Below, in pieces: positions 39,110 to 51,296 of a stretch of 64,000 nt of DNA. The stretch is from Rhodanobacter sp. FDAARGOS 1247. Its GTDB lineage: Bacteria > Pseudomonadota > Gammaproteobacteria > Xanthomonadales > Rhodanobacteraceae. Below the pieces are notes generated by a model. The model did no database searches, was not told the origin of the DNA, and saw only the letters and a list, made by a program, of their open reading frames with translations. The number at the start of each line of letters is the position of its first letter. The stretch's first letter is position 1. Where the stretch lies: NCBI RefSeq assembly GCF_016889805.1, contig NZ_CP069535.1, positions 1,612,001 through 1,676,000 of the forward strand, written 5' to 3'. A program made the translations under genes and the position numbers.

Positions 39110-40051
39110 GAACCGCATTTCCGTACGAGGCATCGCCATCGACGGGCGACCCATGGTCGGGCACGCCGGCGGCCATGCTTCGGCACCATTCGGCTGCCAG
39201 ACATAGAACTCGCCGGAGCGCGGCCCCTTGGTATCGCGCGCGAACAGCAGGGATTTTCCGCTCGGCGAAAATGCCGCACCGATCTCGCTGCCATTGACGT
39301 TCACCGCCGGGCCGAGGCTGCGGCGCTCGCTCCAGCCATCCTCCTGGCGCTCGCTCTGGTACAGACCGCCATCGGCCATCACGATCAGCCGCCGGCCGTC
39401 CGGTGAAGGCAGCGGTTCGTACTCATCGCCCGGCGTATTGATCGCCTTGCCCAGGTTCTCCACCTGCCAGTGGCCCGAGCTGTCTTCGCGGGCACGCCAG
39501 ATGTCGGTCTTGCCAAAACCGCCCGGGCGATCGGAACCGAAATACAACCAGCCGTCTGGCGCCGGGCGCGGGAACCACTCCTGCCCGCGCGAATTGACCG
39601 GCGGTGGCAATCGTCGAGGCTCGCCCCAGCCACCCCCATCGCGGCGGTCGACCTCCCAGATGTCGAGGTCCTGGTGTTTCTGGCCGTCCGTCGAACGAGT
39701 GGAGATGAAGTACAGGTGCTTCCCGTCCGAGCTGATGAAGGGATCGGCCTCCACGCCGTCGCCTGCGAAGCTGGCATCGGCAGGCGTGCCCCAGCCGTCG
39801 GCGTTGCAGTGGCTGACCATGATTCGCCAGCCGCGGAAACTCGGCGAGCTGCGCACGAAATAGAAGTCGCCATGTCCCGGATCGAAGGCGCCGTGCGACT
39901 CGAACAACTCCGACGAGATGCGTGGTAGCGCCCACGGTGCGGTGGCCGGTGCCGCGTCCGCACACAGGATCGTGCTCGCGCCGATCAGGCCAAGGGCGAG
40001 CGAAAGATGCCAGCCGGCTGCGCGCTTCGGGTGGCGATTGCCGTTCGTCAT
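39092..40051 (-). CDS. secreted PD40 (TolB-like) beta-propeller protein
   Basis: This 319-residue protein has an N-terminal signal peptide (basic start, hydrophobic [15 protein letters not shown], then ADAAPATA), so it should be periplasmic or lipid-anchored. WD40-like PD40 repeats are clear: [35 protein letters not shown] and [13 protein letters not shown]. This suggests a TolB-like propeller that binds proteins or peptidoglycan; no enzymatic motif is seen. A GAGGGAG ribosome site precedes ATG 40051. The last seven codons and the stop are supplied by the inverted repeat at 39091-39109, so the original C terminus may have been altered. The specific role is unknown. Confidence 0.8.
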   Translation of the reverse strand: MTNGNRHPKRAAGWHLSLALGLIGASTILCADAAPATAPWALPRISSELFESHGAFDPGHGDFYFVRSSPSFRGWRIMVSHCNADGWGTPADASFAGDGVEADPFISSDGKHLYFISTRSTDGQKHQDLDIWEVDRRDGGGWGEPRRLPPPVNSRGQEWFPRPAPDGWLYFGSDRPGGFGKTDIWRAREDSSGHWQVENLGKAINTPGDEYEPLPSPDGRRLIVMADGGLYQSERQEDGWSERRSLGPAVNVNGSEIGAAFSPSGKSLLFARDTKGPRSGEFYVWQPNGAEAWPPACPTMGRPSMAMPRTEMRFLPSQE

Positions 40052-40160
40052 GCGCGTACTCCCTCGTGTCGTCGGGACGACTATAAGACGGCGGCGGATC
40101 GGCCGGGCCCGCCCGGGCGCATGCTACGCTTTCCTTTTCCTTGCATGCGGTCCGAGAGCA

Positions 40161-41186
40161 ATGACGATTTCGCCGACGCCAACCCGCGAACACGATTCCA
40201 TCCGTGCCGTGCAGTGGCAGGGCGATCATTTGCGCCTGCTCGATCAGCGCCTGCTGCCGGCCGAAGAGCACTGGATCGATTGCCGCGATGCGGAGCAGGT
40301 CACCCAGGCGATCCGCGATCTGGTGGTGCGCGGAGCGCCGGCCATCGGCATTGCTGCGGCCTGGGGCGTGGCGATGGCTGCGCAGCAGGGCGCGACGCTG
40401 GAGCCGGTATTGGCAACCCTGCGTGCCGCCCGCCCCACGGCGGTGAACCTGATGTGGGCACTGGATCGGATGAAGAAGCGCATCGCCGCCGGTGCCGATG
40501 CCGACGCACTGGTGCGCGAGGCACAGGCGATCCAGGATGAAGACCTGGCCGCCAATCGGCACATGGGCGAGCTGGGGGCATCGCTGATCACGGCCGGTTC
40601 GGGGGTGTTGACACATTGCAACACCGGCTCGCTGGCCACCGCCGGTTACGGCACGGCGCTGGGCGTGATTCGCGCCGGCGTCGCGGCGGGGCGGATCGCG
40701 CGGGTCTATGCCGGCGAAACCCGGCCATGGCAGCAAGGTGCCAGGTTGACCATGTGGGAACTGATGCGCGACGGCGTCCCGGCCCAGCTGATCGCCGATT
40801 CCGCCGCGGCCCACCTGATGAAATCCGGTGCGGTGCAATGGGTGATCGTGGGTGCCGACCGGATCGCCGCCAACGGCGACACCGCGAACAAGATCGGTAC
40901 CTACCAGCTGGCCATCGCCGCGAAATACCACGGCGTGAAGTTCATGGTGGTGGCGCCGTCCTCCACGGTCGACATGGCCACGGGCACGGGCGAGGAAATC
41001 GAGATCGAACTGCGTGATGCGGCCGAGTTGCTGAGCACCGCCGGCCGCCGCACGGTGGTCGAGGGCGCACAGGCGTGGAACCCGGTATTCGATGTGGCGC
41101 CCGCCGAACTCATCGATGCGATCGTCACCGAGCGCGGCGTGATCGAGCGGCCGAACAGCCTCGCCATGCAGGCGATGTTCGGCTGA
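40161..41186 (+). CDS. mtnA: S-methyl-5-thioribose-1-phosphate isomerase
   Basis: MtnA converts methylthioribose-1-phosphate to methylthioribulose-1-phosphate in methionine salvage. The 341-residue protein of the eIF2B-like family has the catalytic Cys153 in [14 protein letters not shown] and Asp233 in [18 protein letters not shown], plus the substrate-binding VRGAPAIG. Upstream in-frame codons run back through the divergent gene; ATG 40161 gives the family start. No other salvage gene is nearby, but mtnA next to gyrA is usual in xanthomonads. Confidence 0.96.
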   Translation: MTISPTPTREHDSIRAVQWQGDHLRLLDQRLLPAEEHWIDCRDAEQVTQAIRDLVVRGAPAIGIAAAWGVAMAAQQGATLEPVLATLRAARPTAVNLMWALDRMKKRIAAGADADALVREAQAIQDEDLAANRHMGELGASLITAGSGVLTHCNTGSLATAGYGTALGVIRAGVAAGRIARVYAGETRPWQQGARLTMWELMRDGVPAQLIADSAAAHLMKSGAVQWVIVGADRIAANGDTANKIGTYQLAIAAKYHGVKFMVVAPSSTVDMATGTGEEIEIELRDAAELLSTAGRRTVVEGAQAWNPVFDVAPAELIDAIVTERGVIERPNSLAMQAMFG

Positions 41187-41488
41187 AAAGTGCCTGGCCG
41201 GGTACTTTCCGGGAGGCCTCTGGCCACCTTCGGCCGGACCCGCGTGGCCGCTTGCGCGCACCTGTCGCAGCGGCTTCGGCGGCCTTGCTGCTGATCAATA
41301 TGTGAGCAGTCTGCGGAGCGCTTTGCACAAGCTGTGAAGCTCCACTGCAAGCTATTGATTTTAAAAGACTAAATCCTGTCGTTTTGAGGCCGCTTGTGCT
41401 AAAATCGACGGGTTGATTTCGGGTCGCTTGCGCATGCGCCGGAGGCGCGGCACCAGCGTCCTTTTTTTGTCATCAAGGAAGCCGATTC
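41187..41488 (+). other. mtnA-gyrA intergenic region with gyrA promoter and leader
   Basis: No gene is supported in these 302 bp. The extended -10 TGC-TAAAAT (41397-41405) would start gyrA transcription near 41412; the -35 region (41377-41382) is poor. In the leader a short GCGCC-gga-GGCGC stem (41436-41448) and a T7 run (41462-41468) recall an attenuator, but they are 13 nt apart, so termination is doubtful. AAGGAA at 41475-41480 is the gyrA ribosome site. Confidence 0.45.
41377..41405 (+). promoter_or_regulatory. extended -10 promoter of gyrA
   Basis: TGC followed by TAAAAT (41400-41405) forms an extended -10 about 83 bp before the gyrA ATG. The AT-rich block around 41355-41372 upstream could act as an UP element or supercoiling-sensitive region, as expected for a gyrase gene. 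Confidence 0.5.
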
Positions 41489-44101
41489 ATGGCAGAACTC
41501 GCCAAAGAAATCATTCGCGTCAACATCGAAGACGAGATGCGCCAGAGCTACCTCGATTACGCCATGAGCGTGATCGTGGGGCGCGCTCTTCCCGATGTGC
41601 GCGATGGTCTGAAACCCGTGCATCGCCGCGTGCTGTTCGCGATGAGCGAGCTGGGCAACGTGTGGAACAAGCCGTACAAGAAATCGGCGCGCGTGGTCGG
41701 TGACGTAATCGGTAAATACCATCCGCACGGCGACCAGTCGGTCTACGACGCGATCGTGCGCATGGCGCAACCGTTCTCGCTGCGCTACATGCTGGTCGAC
41801 GGCCAGGGCAACTTCGGCTCGGTCGACGGCGACAACGCCGCGGCGATGCGATACACCGAAGTGCGCATGTCGCGGCTCACCCACGAGCTGCTGGCCGACA
41901 TCGACAAGGACACCGTCGACTTCGGGCCGAACTACGACGAGAGCGAGCACGAGCCGCTGGTGCTGCCGTCGCGCGTGCCGACCCTGCTGGTGAACGGTTC
42001 GGCCGGCATCGCGGTCGGCATGGCCACCAACATCCCGCCGCACAATCTCAACGAAGTCATTGCCGCGACGATCGCGCTGATCGATGAGCCGGCGCTGTCG
42101 ATCGACCAGCTGATGCATTACGTGCCGGGTCCGGACTTTCCGACCAGCGGCATCATCAACGGCTCGTCCGGCATCATCGAGGCCTACCGCACCGGCCGCG
42201 GCCGCATCCTGGTGCGGGCCAGGGCGGAGATCGAAACCGAGGCCAACGGCCGCGAGACGATCATCATCCACGAGCTGCCCTACCAGGTGAACAAGGCGCG
42301 GCTGATCGAGAAGATCGCCGAGCTGGTCAAGGAAAAGAAGCTCGAAGGCATCAGCGAGCTGCGCGACGAGTCCGACAAGGACGGCATGCGCGTCGTCATC
42401 GAGATCCGCAAGGACGCGATGGGTGACGTGGTGCTGAACAACCTGTTCCAGCAGACCCAGCTGCAGGTCACCTTCGGCATCAACATGGTGGCCCTGCTGG
42501 ACGGCCAGCCGAAGCTGCTGAACCTCAAGGACATCCTCGAGGCGTTCATCCGCCACCGTCGCGAAGTGGTCACCCGCCGCACCATTTTCGAGCTGCGCAA
42601 GGCACGCGCCCGCGCGCACATCCTCGAAGGCCTTACCGTGGCGCTGGCCAACATCGACGAGATGATCGAACTGATCAAGACCTCGTCGTCGCCGGCCGAA
42701 GCACGCGAGCGCATGCTGGCACGCAAGTGGCAGCCGGGCATGGTCGGCGCCTTGCTCTCCGCCGCCGGCGCCGATGCGTCGCGACCGGAGGACATGGACC
42801 CGCGCGAAGGCCTGAAGGCCGACGGTTACCAGCTGTCCGAGATCCAGGCCCAGGAAATCCTGGCGATGCGCCTGCATCGCCTGACCGGGCTGGAGCAGGA
42901 AAAGCTTTCCGACGAGTACCGTCAGATCCTCGAGGCGATCCGCGCCCTGATCGAGATCCTGGAAAACCCCGATCGCCTGCTCGAGGTGATCCGCGAGGAA
43001 CTCGAGGCGATCAAGGCCGAGTTCGGCGATGCCCGTCGCACCGAGATCCAGCATTCGCAGGAAGATCTCAACGTGCTCGACCTGATCGCGCCGGAAGACG
43101 TCGTGGTCACGCTGTCGCATACCGGCTACATCAAGCGCCAGCCGGCCAGCACCTACCGCGCGCAGAAGCGCGGCGGCAAGGGGCGTTCGGCTTCCGCGCT
43201 GAAGGACGAGGATTTCGTCGAGCAGCTGTGGGTGGTCAACACGCACGACACCTTGCTGGCCTTCACCAGCACCGGTCGGGTCTATTGGCAGAAGGTCTAC
43301 CAGATTCCCGAGTCGGGCCCGGGTGCGCGCGGCAAGCCGATCATCAACCTGCTGCCGCTGGGCGAGGGCGAGAAGGTGCAGGCAGTGCTGCCGATCCGCG
43401 AGTATGCGGAAGATCGTTTCGTGTTCTTCGCCACCAGGCACGGCACGGTGAAGAAGACTCCGCTGTCCGAGTTCGCCTTCCAGCTGCAGAAGGGCAAGCT
43501 GGCGATCAAGCTGCATGACGACGACGCCCTGGTCAACGTGGAACTGACCGACGGCAACAGCGACATCCTGCTGTTCGCCTCCAACGGCAAGGTCAATCGT
43601 TTCGACGAGAACACCGTGCGCTCGATGGGCCGCACCGCTTCCGGCGTGCGTGGCATGAAGCTGGTCGGCGGCGCCGAGGTGGTGTCGCTGATCGTGGCGG
43701 CCGAAGGCGACATCCTCACCGCCACCGCGCGCGGCTACGGCAAGCGCACCGAACTGGCCGAGTTCACCAAGAAGGGCCGCGGCACCCAGGGCGTGATCGG
43801 CATCCAGTGCTCCGAGCGCAACGGTGCGCTGGTGGGCGCGGTGCAGGTCACCGAGGCGCACGAGTTGATGCTGATCTCCGACCAGGGCACGCTGGTGCGT
43901 ACCCGCGTGGCGGAAGTTTCGCAGCTCGGTCGCAATACCCAGGGCGTCACCCTGATCAAGCTGCCGGCCGACGAAACCCTGGTCAGCGTGATGCGGCTGG
44001 ATGCGGAAGAGGACAACGGCGAGGATGCCGAAGTCGTCGGCGCAGACGTGCCCGGTGGTGGCGACGATGCGGCGACCGAGCCGGCGGCCGGCGAAGAGTA
44101 G
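41489..44101 (+). CDS. gyrA: DNA gyrase subunit A
   Basis: GyrA is the breakage-reunion subunit of gyrase, introducing negative supercoils with GyrB. The 870-residue protein has the active-site Tyr122 in [11 protein letters not shown], the quinolone-resistance region [13 protein letters not shown] with Gln83 and Asp87 (E. coli numbering is identical), and a C-terminal beta-pinwheel opened by the GyrA-box variant QKRGGKG. It ends in a disordered acidic tail. Gln83 replaces the Ser83 of most bacteria. The same residue is known in Stenotrophomonas maltophilia, where it is thought to lower fluoroquinolone affinity. Confidence 0.98.
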   Translation: MAELAKEIIRVNIEDEMRQSYLDYAMSVIVGRALPDVRDGLKPVHRRVLFAMSELGNVWNKPYKKSARVVGDVIGKYHPHGDQSVYDAIVRMAQPFSLRYMLVDGQGNFGSVDGDNAAAMRYTEVRMSRLTHELLADIDKDTVDFGPNYDESEHEPLVLPSRVPTLLVNGSAGIAVGMATNIPPHNLNEVIAATIALIDEPALSIDQLMHYVPGPDFPTSGIINGSSGIIEAYRTGRGRILVRARAEIETEANGRETIIIHELPYQVNKARLIEKIAELVKEKKLEGISELRDESDKDGMRVVIEIRKDAMGDVVLNNLFQQTQLQVTFGINMVALLDGQPKLLNLKDILEAFIRHRREVVTRRTIFELRKARARAHILEGLTVALANIDEMIELIKTSSSPAEARERMLARKWQPGMVGALLSAAGADASRPEDMDPREGLKADGYQLSEIQAQEILAMRLHRLTGLEQEKLSDEYRQILEAIRALIEILENPDRLLEVIREELEAIKAEFGDARRTEIQHSQEDLNVLDLIAPEDVVVTLSHTGYIKRQPASTYRAQKRGGKGRSASALKDEDFVEQLWVVNTHDTLLAFTSTGRVYWQKVYQIPESGPGARGKPIINLLPLGEGEKVQAVLPIREYAEDRFVFFATRHGTVKKTPLSEFAFQLQKGKLAIKLHDDDALVNVELTDGNSDILLFASNGKVNRFDENTVRSMGRTASGVRGMKLVGGAEVVSLIVAAEGDILTATARGYGKRTELAEFTKKGRGTQGVIGIQCSERNGALVGAVQVTEAHELMLISDQGTLVRTRVAEVSQLGRNTQGVTLIKLPADETLVSVMRLDAEEDNGEDAEVVGADVPGGGDDAATEPAAGEE

Positions 44102-44121
44102 GCCGCCCTCCTGGCGAAACG

Positions 44122-44151
44122 AAAAACCCCGGCATCGCCGGGGTTTTTTTT
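44122..44151 (+). terminator. intrinsic terminator after gyrA
   Basis: AAAAACCCCGGC (44122-44133), loop ATC, and GCCGGGGTTTTT (44137-44148) continue into more Ts. The A-rich 5' side lets it also work on the minus strand for the convergent peroxiredoxin gene ending at 44176. Confidence 0.92.
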
Positions 44152-44175
44152 GAATCCGTGGCGGGCGTGGCGGAT

Positions 44176-44664
44176 TCAGCGCAGGCTGTCGACCGCCGCC
44201 AGCATCGCCTCGGCGCTGGAAACGCGCAGTTCACCGGGTGCCTCCACCTGCACCAGGCGCGCCACCCCATCCTCTGCATACAGCGCAAAACGACGCGTGC
44301 GCAGGCCCATGCCGAAGGCGCTGCCGTCCAGCTCCAGCCCCAGGGCGCGGGTGAAACTGGCGTTGCCGTCGGCGAGCATCAACAGGCCGGCCGGAACCTG
44401 CTGCGAGGCGGCCCAGGCCTGCATCACGTAGCCGTCGTTCACCGCCAGGCACATCACGTCGATGCCACGCTGCCGGAACTCGGCGAAATGCGCCGAGTAG
44501 CCAGGCAGGTGCCGGTTCGAGCAGGTCGGGGTGAACGCGCCGGGTACGCCGAACAGCAGCACCTTGCGTCCGGCGAACAGGGCGGCGGTCTGCGCTGGCT
44601 GGATGTCGCCGTCGATGCACTGGACGGCAGTGTCGGGAATCGTGTCGCCGGGCTGGATGCTCAT
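44176..44664 (-). CDS. redoxin-family peroxiredoxin (Prx5-like)
   Basis: This 162-residue protein reduces hydrogen peroxide and organic peroxides through a peroxidatic cysteine. Cys48 lies in GVPGAFTPTCSNRHLPGY, the Prx5 active-site signature. A resolving cysteine is less obvious: besides Cys16 and Cys48 the visible Cys is in DVMCLAVNDGYV. So it may use glutathione/glutaredoxin or an external thiol. The frame is open further upstream, but ATG 44664 (MSIQPGDTIPD) gives the family start. It is divergent from hsp20. Confidence 0.9.
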   Translation of the reverse strand: MSIQPGDTIPDTAVQCIDGDIQPAQTAALFAGRKVLLFGVPGAFTPTCSNRHLPGYSAHFAEFRQRGIDVMCLAVNDGYVMQAWAASQQVPAGLLMLADGNASFTRALGLELDGSAFGMGLRTRRFALYAEDGVARLVQVEAPGELRVSSAEAMLAAVDSLR

Positions 44665-44724
44665 GCGGGTCTCGGGTCGGGGAGGGTATCGCGCCATGCT
44701 AAACGTGCGGCGGCGGGCTGTCGC

Positions 44725-44751
44725 CTTGAATCGTTCGCGGCCGCACCTATT
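44725..44751 (+). promoter_or_regulatory. sigma32-like heat-shock promoter
   Basis: CTTGAA (44725-44730), a 13-bp spacer and CACCTATT (44744-44751) resemble the RpoH consensus CTTGAA-(11-16)-CCCCATNT. It lies 50 bp upstream of a small heat-shock gene, which supports the reading. Confidence 0.5.
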
Positions 44752-44800
44752 TTCTGTTCCAGGCGGTAATCGACCGCAAGCCAATGCAAGGAGACAAACA

Positions 44801-45253
44801 ATGAATCTGGGTCGTCATGGCATCTGGAACGCGGGCAACGGCCTGCCCGAAGAGATCCGTCAGGCGTTCGACCGCTTCCTGCAACCGGAAGACGGCGATG
44901 CCTCCAACGTGGTCACCAGCCAGTGGGCGCCGCGTGTCGACATTCGCGAGGACGAGCAGCGCTTCGTGATCCTGGCCGACATCCCCGGCGTGGACCCGGC
45001 ACAGATCGAGGTGAGCATGGACAAGGGCATCCTCACCATCAAGGGCGAGCGTGATGCCGTTGCCGCGGAAAAGGACGGCAAGTTCACCCGGGTCGAACGT
45101 GCGCGTGGCGCCTTCCATCGCCGCTTCGCCCTGCCGGACAGCGCCGATGCCGAGGGCGTGACGGCGACAGGCAAGTTCGGCGTGCTGGAGATCGTGATAC
45201 CGAAGAAGGCGCAGGCGACGCCGCGGCGCATTACCATCAACGTGAACCACTGA
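44801..45253 (+). CDS. small heat-shock protein, Hsp20 family
   Basis: This is an ATP-independent holdase chaperone of 150 residues. The alpha-crystallin domain (about 43-140) shows APRVDIREDEQRFVILADIP and the GVLEIVIPKK region that ends the core, followed by the C-terminal RRITINVN extension carrying an IxI-like element. AAGGAG precedes ATG 44801. It is followed by cbpA-like dnaJ, an arrangement that fits joint heat-shock control, although a terminator lies between them. Confidence 0.95.
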   Translation: MNLGRHGIWNAGNGLPEEIRQAFDRFLQPEDGDASNVVTSQWAPRVDIREDEQRFVILADIPGVDPAQIEVSMDKGILTIKGERDAVAAEKDGKFTRVERARGAFHRRFALPDSADAEGVTATGKFGVLEIVIPKKAQATPRRITINVNH

Positions 45254-45269
45254 GGATCGGGTGGCTGAT

Positions 45270-45300
45270 CCCGCGGCGGCGTCGACCCGCCGCGGGTTTT
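45270..45300 (+). terminator. intrinsic terminator between hsp20 and cbpA
   Basis: CCCGCGGCGG (45270-45279), a 7-nt loop and CCGCCGCGGG (45287-45296) are followed by TTTT. A 10-bp all-GC stem predicts strong termination, so cbpA expression from the hsp20 promoter would need readthrough. Confidence 0.8.
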
Positions 45301-45321
45301 GCGTGAGTCGGGGAGCGGTGA

Positions 45322-46221
45322 GTGGAATTCAAAGACTATTACGAGATCCTGGGTGTGAAACCCGATGCCAGCGAGGCCGAGATCAAGTCGGCCTATCGCA
45401 AGCTCGCGCGCAAGTACCACCCGGACAAGAACAAGGAAGCCGGCGCCGAAGAGAAGTTCAAGGCGGTCAATGAAGCCAACGAGGTACTCAAGGACGCCGA
45501 GAAGCGGCGTTCCTACGACCAGTTGCGCGCCGGCGGCTACCGCCAGGGCGAGCAGTTCAGGCCGCCGCCCGGCTGGCAGGGCCAGCACGGCTTCGGTGGC
45601 GGTGACGATAGTGACTTCAGCGACTTCTTCGAGAGCCTGTTCGGGCGCGGCGGTGCCGCAGGCGGTGCCCATCGCGGCCAGCAGCGCCCGCGTCGCGGCC
45701 AGGATGTGCAGGCCTCGGTGCAGATCGACCTGCAGACGGCGTTCGATGGCGGTCGCACGCGGCTGGCGATGCACGATCCGGCCGGCGGAGAGCGCGTGCT
45801 GGAAGTGAAGATTCCGGCGGGCATCCAGCCCGGCCAGGTGATCCGCCTGTCCGGCCAGGGCCAGTCCGGCATGGCTGGTGGTCCGAACGGCGACCTGCTG
45901 CTGGAGGTGGGCATCCGTGACGACGCGCGTTTCCGCCTGGACGGCCGCAACGTGGTGCACGTGCTGCCGATCACGCCGTGGGAGGCGGCACTGGGCGCGG
46001 CCGTGCCGGTGCCGACCCTGGCCGGAACGGTCGACCTGCGCATCCCGGCGGGTTCGCAATCGGGGCGCAAGCTGCGGCTGAAGGGCCGTGGCATGCCGGG
46101 TGCTCATCCCGGCGACCAGCTGGTGGAGCTGTCCATCCGCACGCCACCGGCGGACACCGACGAGCAGCGTGCCGCCTACGATGCGCTGCAGGCGGCGTTC
46201 GGCGACTTCACCCCGCGGTAA
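45322..46221 (+). CDS. cbpA: DnaJ-class co-chaperone, CbpA-like
   Basis: This is a co-chaperone that stimulates DnaK ATPase. The 299-residue protein has an N-terminal J domain (1-70) with KYHPDKN (HPD motif intact), a Gly/Phe-rich linker containing [19 protein letters not shown], and two C-terminal substrate-binding beta domains. It lacks the DnaJ zinc-finger cysteines, which distinguishes CbpA/type II from DnaJ. The start is GTG 45322 after GGGGAG. Its neighbour hsp20 suggests a stress role. Confidence 0.92.
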   Translation: MEFKDYYEILGVKPDASEAEIKSAYRKLARKYHPDKNKEAGAEEKFKAVNEANEVLKDAEKRRSYDQLRAGGYRQGEQFRPPPGWQGQHGFGGGDDSDFSDFFESLFGRGGAAGGAHRGQQRPRRGQDVQASVQIDLQTAFDGGRTRLAMHDPAGGERVLEVKIPAGIQPGQVIRLSGQGQSGMAGGPNGDLLLEVGIRDDARFRLDGRNVVHVLPITPWEAALGAAVPVPTLAGTVDLRIPAGSQSGRKLRLKGRGMPGAHPGDQLVELSIRTPPADTDEQRAAYDALQAAFGDFTPR

Positions 46222-46245
46222 CGTTTGACAGGTGCGCAGACAGAA

Positions 46246-46270
46246 AAACGGCGCCCCGAGGGCGCCGTTT
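46246..46270. terminator. bidirectional terminator between cbpA and the response regulator
   Basis: AAACGGCGCCC (46246-46256), loop CGA and GGGCGCCGTTT (46260-46270) form an 11-bp stem with A-rich and T-rich ends. It can terminate both the plus-strand cbpA and the minus-strand regulator. Confidence 0.85.
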
Positions 46271-46291
46271 CTCGTTGTTTCCGGTGGTTGT

Positions 46292-46657
46292 TCAGCCCGG
46301 CAGGAATTCTTCCAAGGCCTTGACCAGCTCTTCCTCGCGGATCGGCTTGGTCACATAGGCCTTGGCACCCTGGCGCATGCCCCAGACCTTGTCGGTTTCC
46401 TGATCCTTGGTGGTGACCAGGATGATCGGGATGTGTGCCGTGTCGGCGTTCTTGCTGATCGTGCGGGTCGCCTGGAAGCCGTTGAGGTTGGGCATGACCA
46501 CGTCCATCAGGATCAGGTCCGGCTTTTCGGCCTTGGCCACTTCCACGCCGGCGGCACCGTCTTCGGCGGAAAGGGTTTCATGCCCGAGTTTTTCGACGAT
46601 GCGCTTGATGCCAAGCAGCTGTGAAGGGGAGTCGTCGACGATCAGGATGCGTGCCAT
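46292..46657 (-). CDS. pilH: single-domain response regulator, PilH type
   Basis: This 121-residue receiver-only protein has phosphoacceptor Asp52 in LILMDVVMP, acidic pair Asp8/Asp9, Thr82/Thr83 and Lys104 in TKP. It closely resembles xanthomonad PilH, which acts with PilG and the Chp chemosensory cluster on type IV pilus retraction. No pilG, pilI, pilJ or histidine kinase lies nearby, so it is an orphan and could serve another pathway. Confidence 0.8.
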   Translation of the reverse strand: MARILIVDDSPSQLLGIKRIVEKLGHETLSAEDGAAGVEVAKAEKPDLILMDVVMPNLNGFQATRTISKNADTAHIPIILVTTKDQETDKVWGMRQGAKAYVTKPIREEELVKALEEFLPG

Positions 46658-46726
46658 AGAAAAATAATCCCCTGCGAGTTTCGTTGATTCTAAGCCGTGG
46701 TGATGGTACTTCCAAGCGCAGTTTCT

Positions 46727-47725
46727 TCAAACCGTGCTGTCGATGCGCACCAGGGTACGTCCGAAGGATTCGCCTGCGAGCATACGCGCAAACACGCCCG
46801 GCAGCTCGTCCAGCCGTGCTTCGAGGGTGACGATGCGTTCCAGCTGCCGGGGTTTCCAGTCGCTGGCCAGATGCTGCCAGACGCTGTCGCGCAGGTCGCG
46901 GGCGGTGCCCGCCGAGGCGATCCCGAGCAGGCTGGCGCCGCGGATGATGAACGGCATGACGGTGCTGTCGAAGGCGATGCCGCCGGCGTTGCCGCAGATC
47001 GCCACGTTGCCGTACGGGCTGATCAGGGGCAACAGGCCGCCCAGCATCGCGCCGCCGACGTTGTCCAGCGCGCCGCCGAAGCGGGCGGAGTCCATCGGCT
47101 TGCCGCTGAAGGCGAGCTGGTGGCGATCGACGCATTCGCGGGCACCGAGCGCACGCAGCGCATCGAAGTGTTCCGCCTTGCCGCTGATGGCGTGCACTTC
47201 GTAGCCGGCACGGCTGAAGATATCGATCGCCAACTGGCCCACGCCGCCGCTGGCACCGGTCACCGCGATCGGGCCCAGGGCCGGCGTCTGCCGATTGTCC
47301 TGCATGCGCAGCAGCGCGAGCGCCGCGGTGAAACCGGCGGTGCCGATGATCATGCTTTCGCGCAGGCTCAGCCCGGCAGGCAGCGGAATCGTCCAGCGCG
47401 CGTCGAGCCGGGCGTATTCGCCATAACCGCCGTCGCGTGTCTCGGACAGGCCGCTGCCGGTGCACAACACGGCGTCGCCCTCCCTGAACGCGGGGTCGGT
47501 GGAGGCCACCACCCGACCGGCCACGTCGATCCCGCCGTTCAGGGGGTAGCTGCGCAGGATGCGACCCCTGCCGGTGCCGGCCAGGGCGTCCTTGTAGTTC
47601 ACCGACGAGTAGGCGACCTTGATCAGGACTTCGCCCGGGGACAGCGCGTCGGGGGTCATGTGCTCGATGCCGGCACGATGGCCGGCGTCGTCGTGGTGGA
47701 TGCGGAAAGCGCGGAAACTGTTCAT
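46727..47725 (-). CDS. zinc-free medium-chain oxidoreductase, YhdH/AcuI family
   Basis: This NADPH-dependent quinone oxidoreductase-like enzyme has 332 residues. The family includes AcuI, which reduces acryloyl-CoA to propionyl-CoA. The N-terminal catalytic part has SSVNYKDALAGTG and PLNGGIDVAGRV; the Rossmann part has VTGASGGVG. Zinc-binding cysteines of classical alcohol dehydrogenases are absent. The start is MNSFRAF at 47725; a longer frame continues upstream into the LOG gene. It lies 14 nt after that gene, so the two are probably co-transcribed. Confidence 0.88.
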   Translation of the reverse strand: MNSFRAFRIHHDDAGHRAGIEHMTPDALSPGEVLIKVAYSSVNYKDALAGTGRGRILRSYPLNGGIDVAGRVVASTDPAFREGDAVLCTGSGLSETRDGGYGEYARLDARWTIPLPAGLSLRESMIIGTAGFTAALALLRMQDNRQTPALGPIAVTGASGGVGQLAIDIFSRAGYEVHAISGKAEHFDALRALGARECVDRHQLAFSGKPMDSARFGGALDNVGGAMLGGLLPLISPYGNVAICGNAGGIAFDSTVMPFIIRGASLLGIASAGTARDLRDSVWQHLASDWKPRQLERIVTLEARLDELPGVFARMLAGESFGRTLVRIDSTV

Positions 47726-47739
47726 GGCGGTGTCCCCGG

Positions 47740-48336
47740 TCAGGCGTCGACGCTGCGGGTGTCGATCCACTTCGGCACGTAGCTGCCCTGGTAAGCGGCC
47801 ATCCAGTCGAACAGCTCCGCCATGCTGTCGCCGAACCAGATGCCATCGCGCTGTTCGGCCCGCACGAAGTTTTCCTGGACCATGTGCTGCATCATCTGGC
47901 GCAGGTCGCGATAGTAGCCGCGCACGTCGAGGAAGGCGCAGGGATAGCGATGCAGGCCGAGCTGGGCCCAGGTCAGCATCTCGAACATCTCGTCCATGGT
48001 GCCGAAGCCCCCGGGCAGGGCGACGAAGGCATCGGACAACTCGTACATGCGCGTCTTGCGCTGATGCATGGTCTCGACCACCACCAGCTCGCTCAGGCCC
48101 GGGTGCGCCACTTCCAGCTCCACCAGCTGGCGCGGAATCACCCCGATCACCTTGCCGCCACCGGCGAGCACGGCATCGGCCACCACGCCCATCAGGCCGA
48201 CCTTGCCGCCGCCATAGACCAGCGCGATGCCGCGCCGCGCCATTTCCGTGCCGAAGGCATGGGCCTGTTCGGCGTATTCGGGATGGCGGCCGGAGCTGGA
48301 GCCGCAGTAGACGCAGAGGGCGGTGGGTTGGGTCAT
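47740..48336 (-). CDS. LOG family protein (cytokinin riboside 5'-monophosphate phosphoribohydrolase-like)
   Basis: The 198-residue Rossmann-fold protein has the LOG motif PGGFGTMDEMFE and the early VYCGSSSG and YGGGKVGLMG nucleotide-binding segments. Members hydrolyse N-ribose bonds of nucleoside monophosphates; in bacteria without cytokinin metabolism this is thought to serve AMP turnover or nucleotide salvage. The start chosen is MTQPTAL at 48336; an in-frame extension to 48411 has no family support. Confidence 0.9.
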   Translation of the reverse strand: MTQPTALCVYCGSSSGRHPEYAEQAHAFGTEMARRGIALVYGGGKVGLMGVVADAVLAGGGKVIGVIPRQLVELEVAHPGLSELVVVETMHQRKTRMYELSDAFVALPGGFGTMDEMFEMLTWAQLGLHRYPCAFLDVRGYYRDLRQMMQHMVQENFVRAEQRDGIWFGDSMAELFDWMAAYQGSYVPKWIDTRSVDA

Positions 48337-48450
48337 GTAGAGGGACTCGTCTTCTTTCTCGTCATTCCGGCGCTGAAGGTTCCGGAAATTCAAACGACGC
48401 AGCCCGCCCATGTCGCCACGAGCGGGCCGCTTTGTCGTCGTGCCGGGCGA

Positions 48451-49884
<1,434 letters not shown>

Positions 49885-49888
49885 TCAG

Positions 49889-49974
49889 GGGAATAGGGAA
49901 TCGGGAATCGGGAATCGTTGGAGCAGGGCGGGCTTCGCTTTGACGATTCCCGATTCTCCATTCCCGATTCCCGG
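49889..49974. repeat. GGGAATC inverted repeat cluster
   Basis: Several direct copies of GGGAATCG lie at 49896-49917, and their inverted counterparts (CGATTCCCGATT and CATTCCCGATTCCCGG) at 49944-49974, separated by about 26 bp. Together they form a large hairpin in the sucB-lpdA mRNA gap. Similar GGGAATC-rich palindromes occur between genes in xanthomonads and their relatives. Confidence 0.75.
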
Positions 49975-49992
49975 CCTTGGATCGCATCGCGA

Positions 49993-51213
<1,221 letters not shown>

Positions 51214-51229
51214 GTGAATCCTTGAGTTA

Positions 51230-51286
51230 GTGCGCTCATCCATGATCGCGAAGATCAAGAAGCGGCCATCCTGGCCGCACTGTTCG
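51230..51286 (+). repeat. double-hairpin intergenic repeat, copy B (sucA-sucB)
   Basis: The sequence runs TGCGCTCATCCATGATCGCG, then AAGATCAAGAAGC, then GGCCATCCTGGCCGCACTG. It aligns over its full length with copy A at 34473-34529 (differences mainly in the stems, often compensated). It occupies nearly the whole 83-bp sucA-sucB gap and lies in the reverse orientation relative to transcription. Confidence 0.75.
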
Positions 51287-51296
51287 GAAAAGCCGC

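Noticed and set aside
41436..41468. Attenuator in the gyrA leader
   Set aside because: The 5-bp stem and the T-run are separated by 13 nt, unlike an intrinsic terminator.
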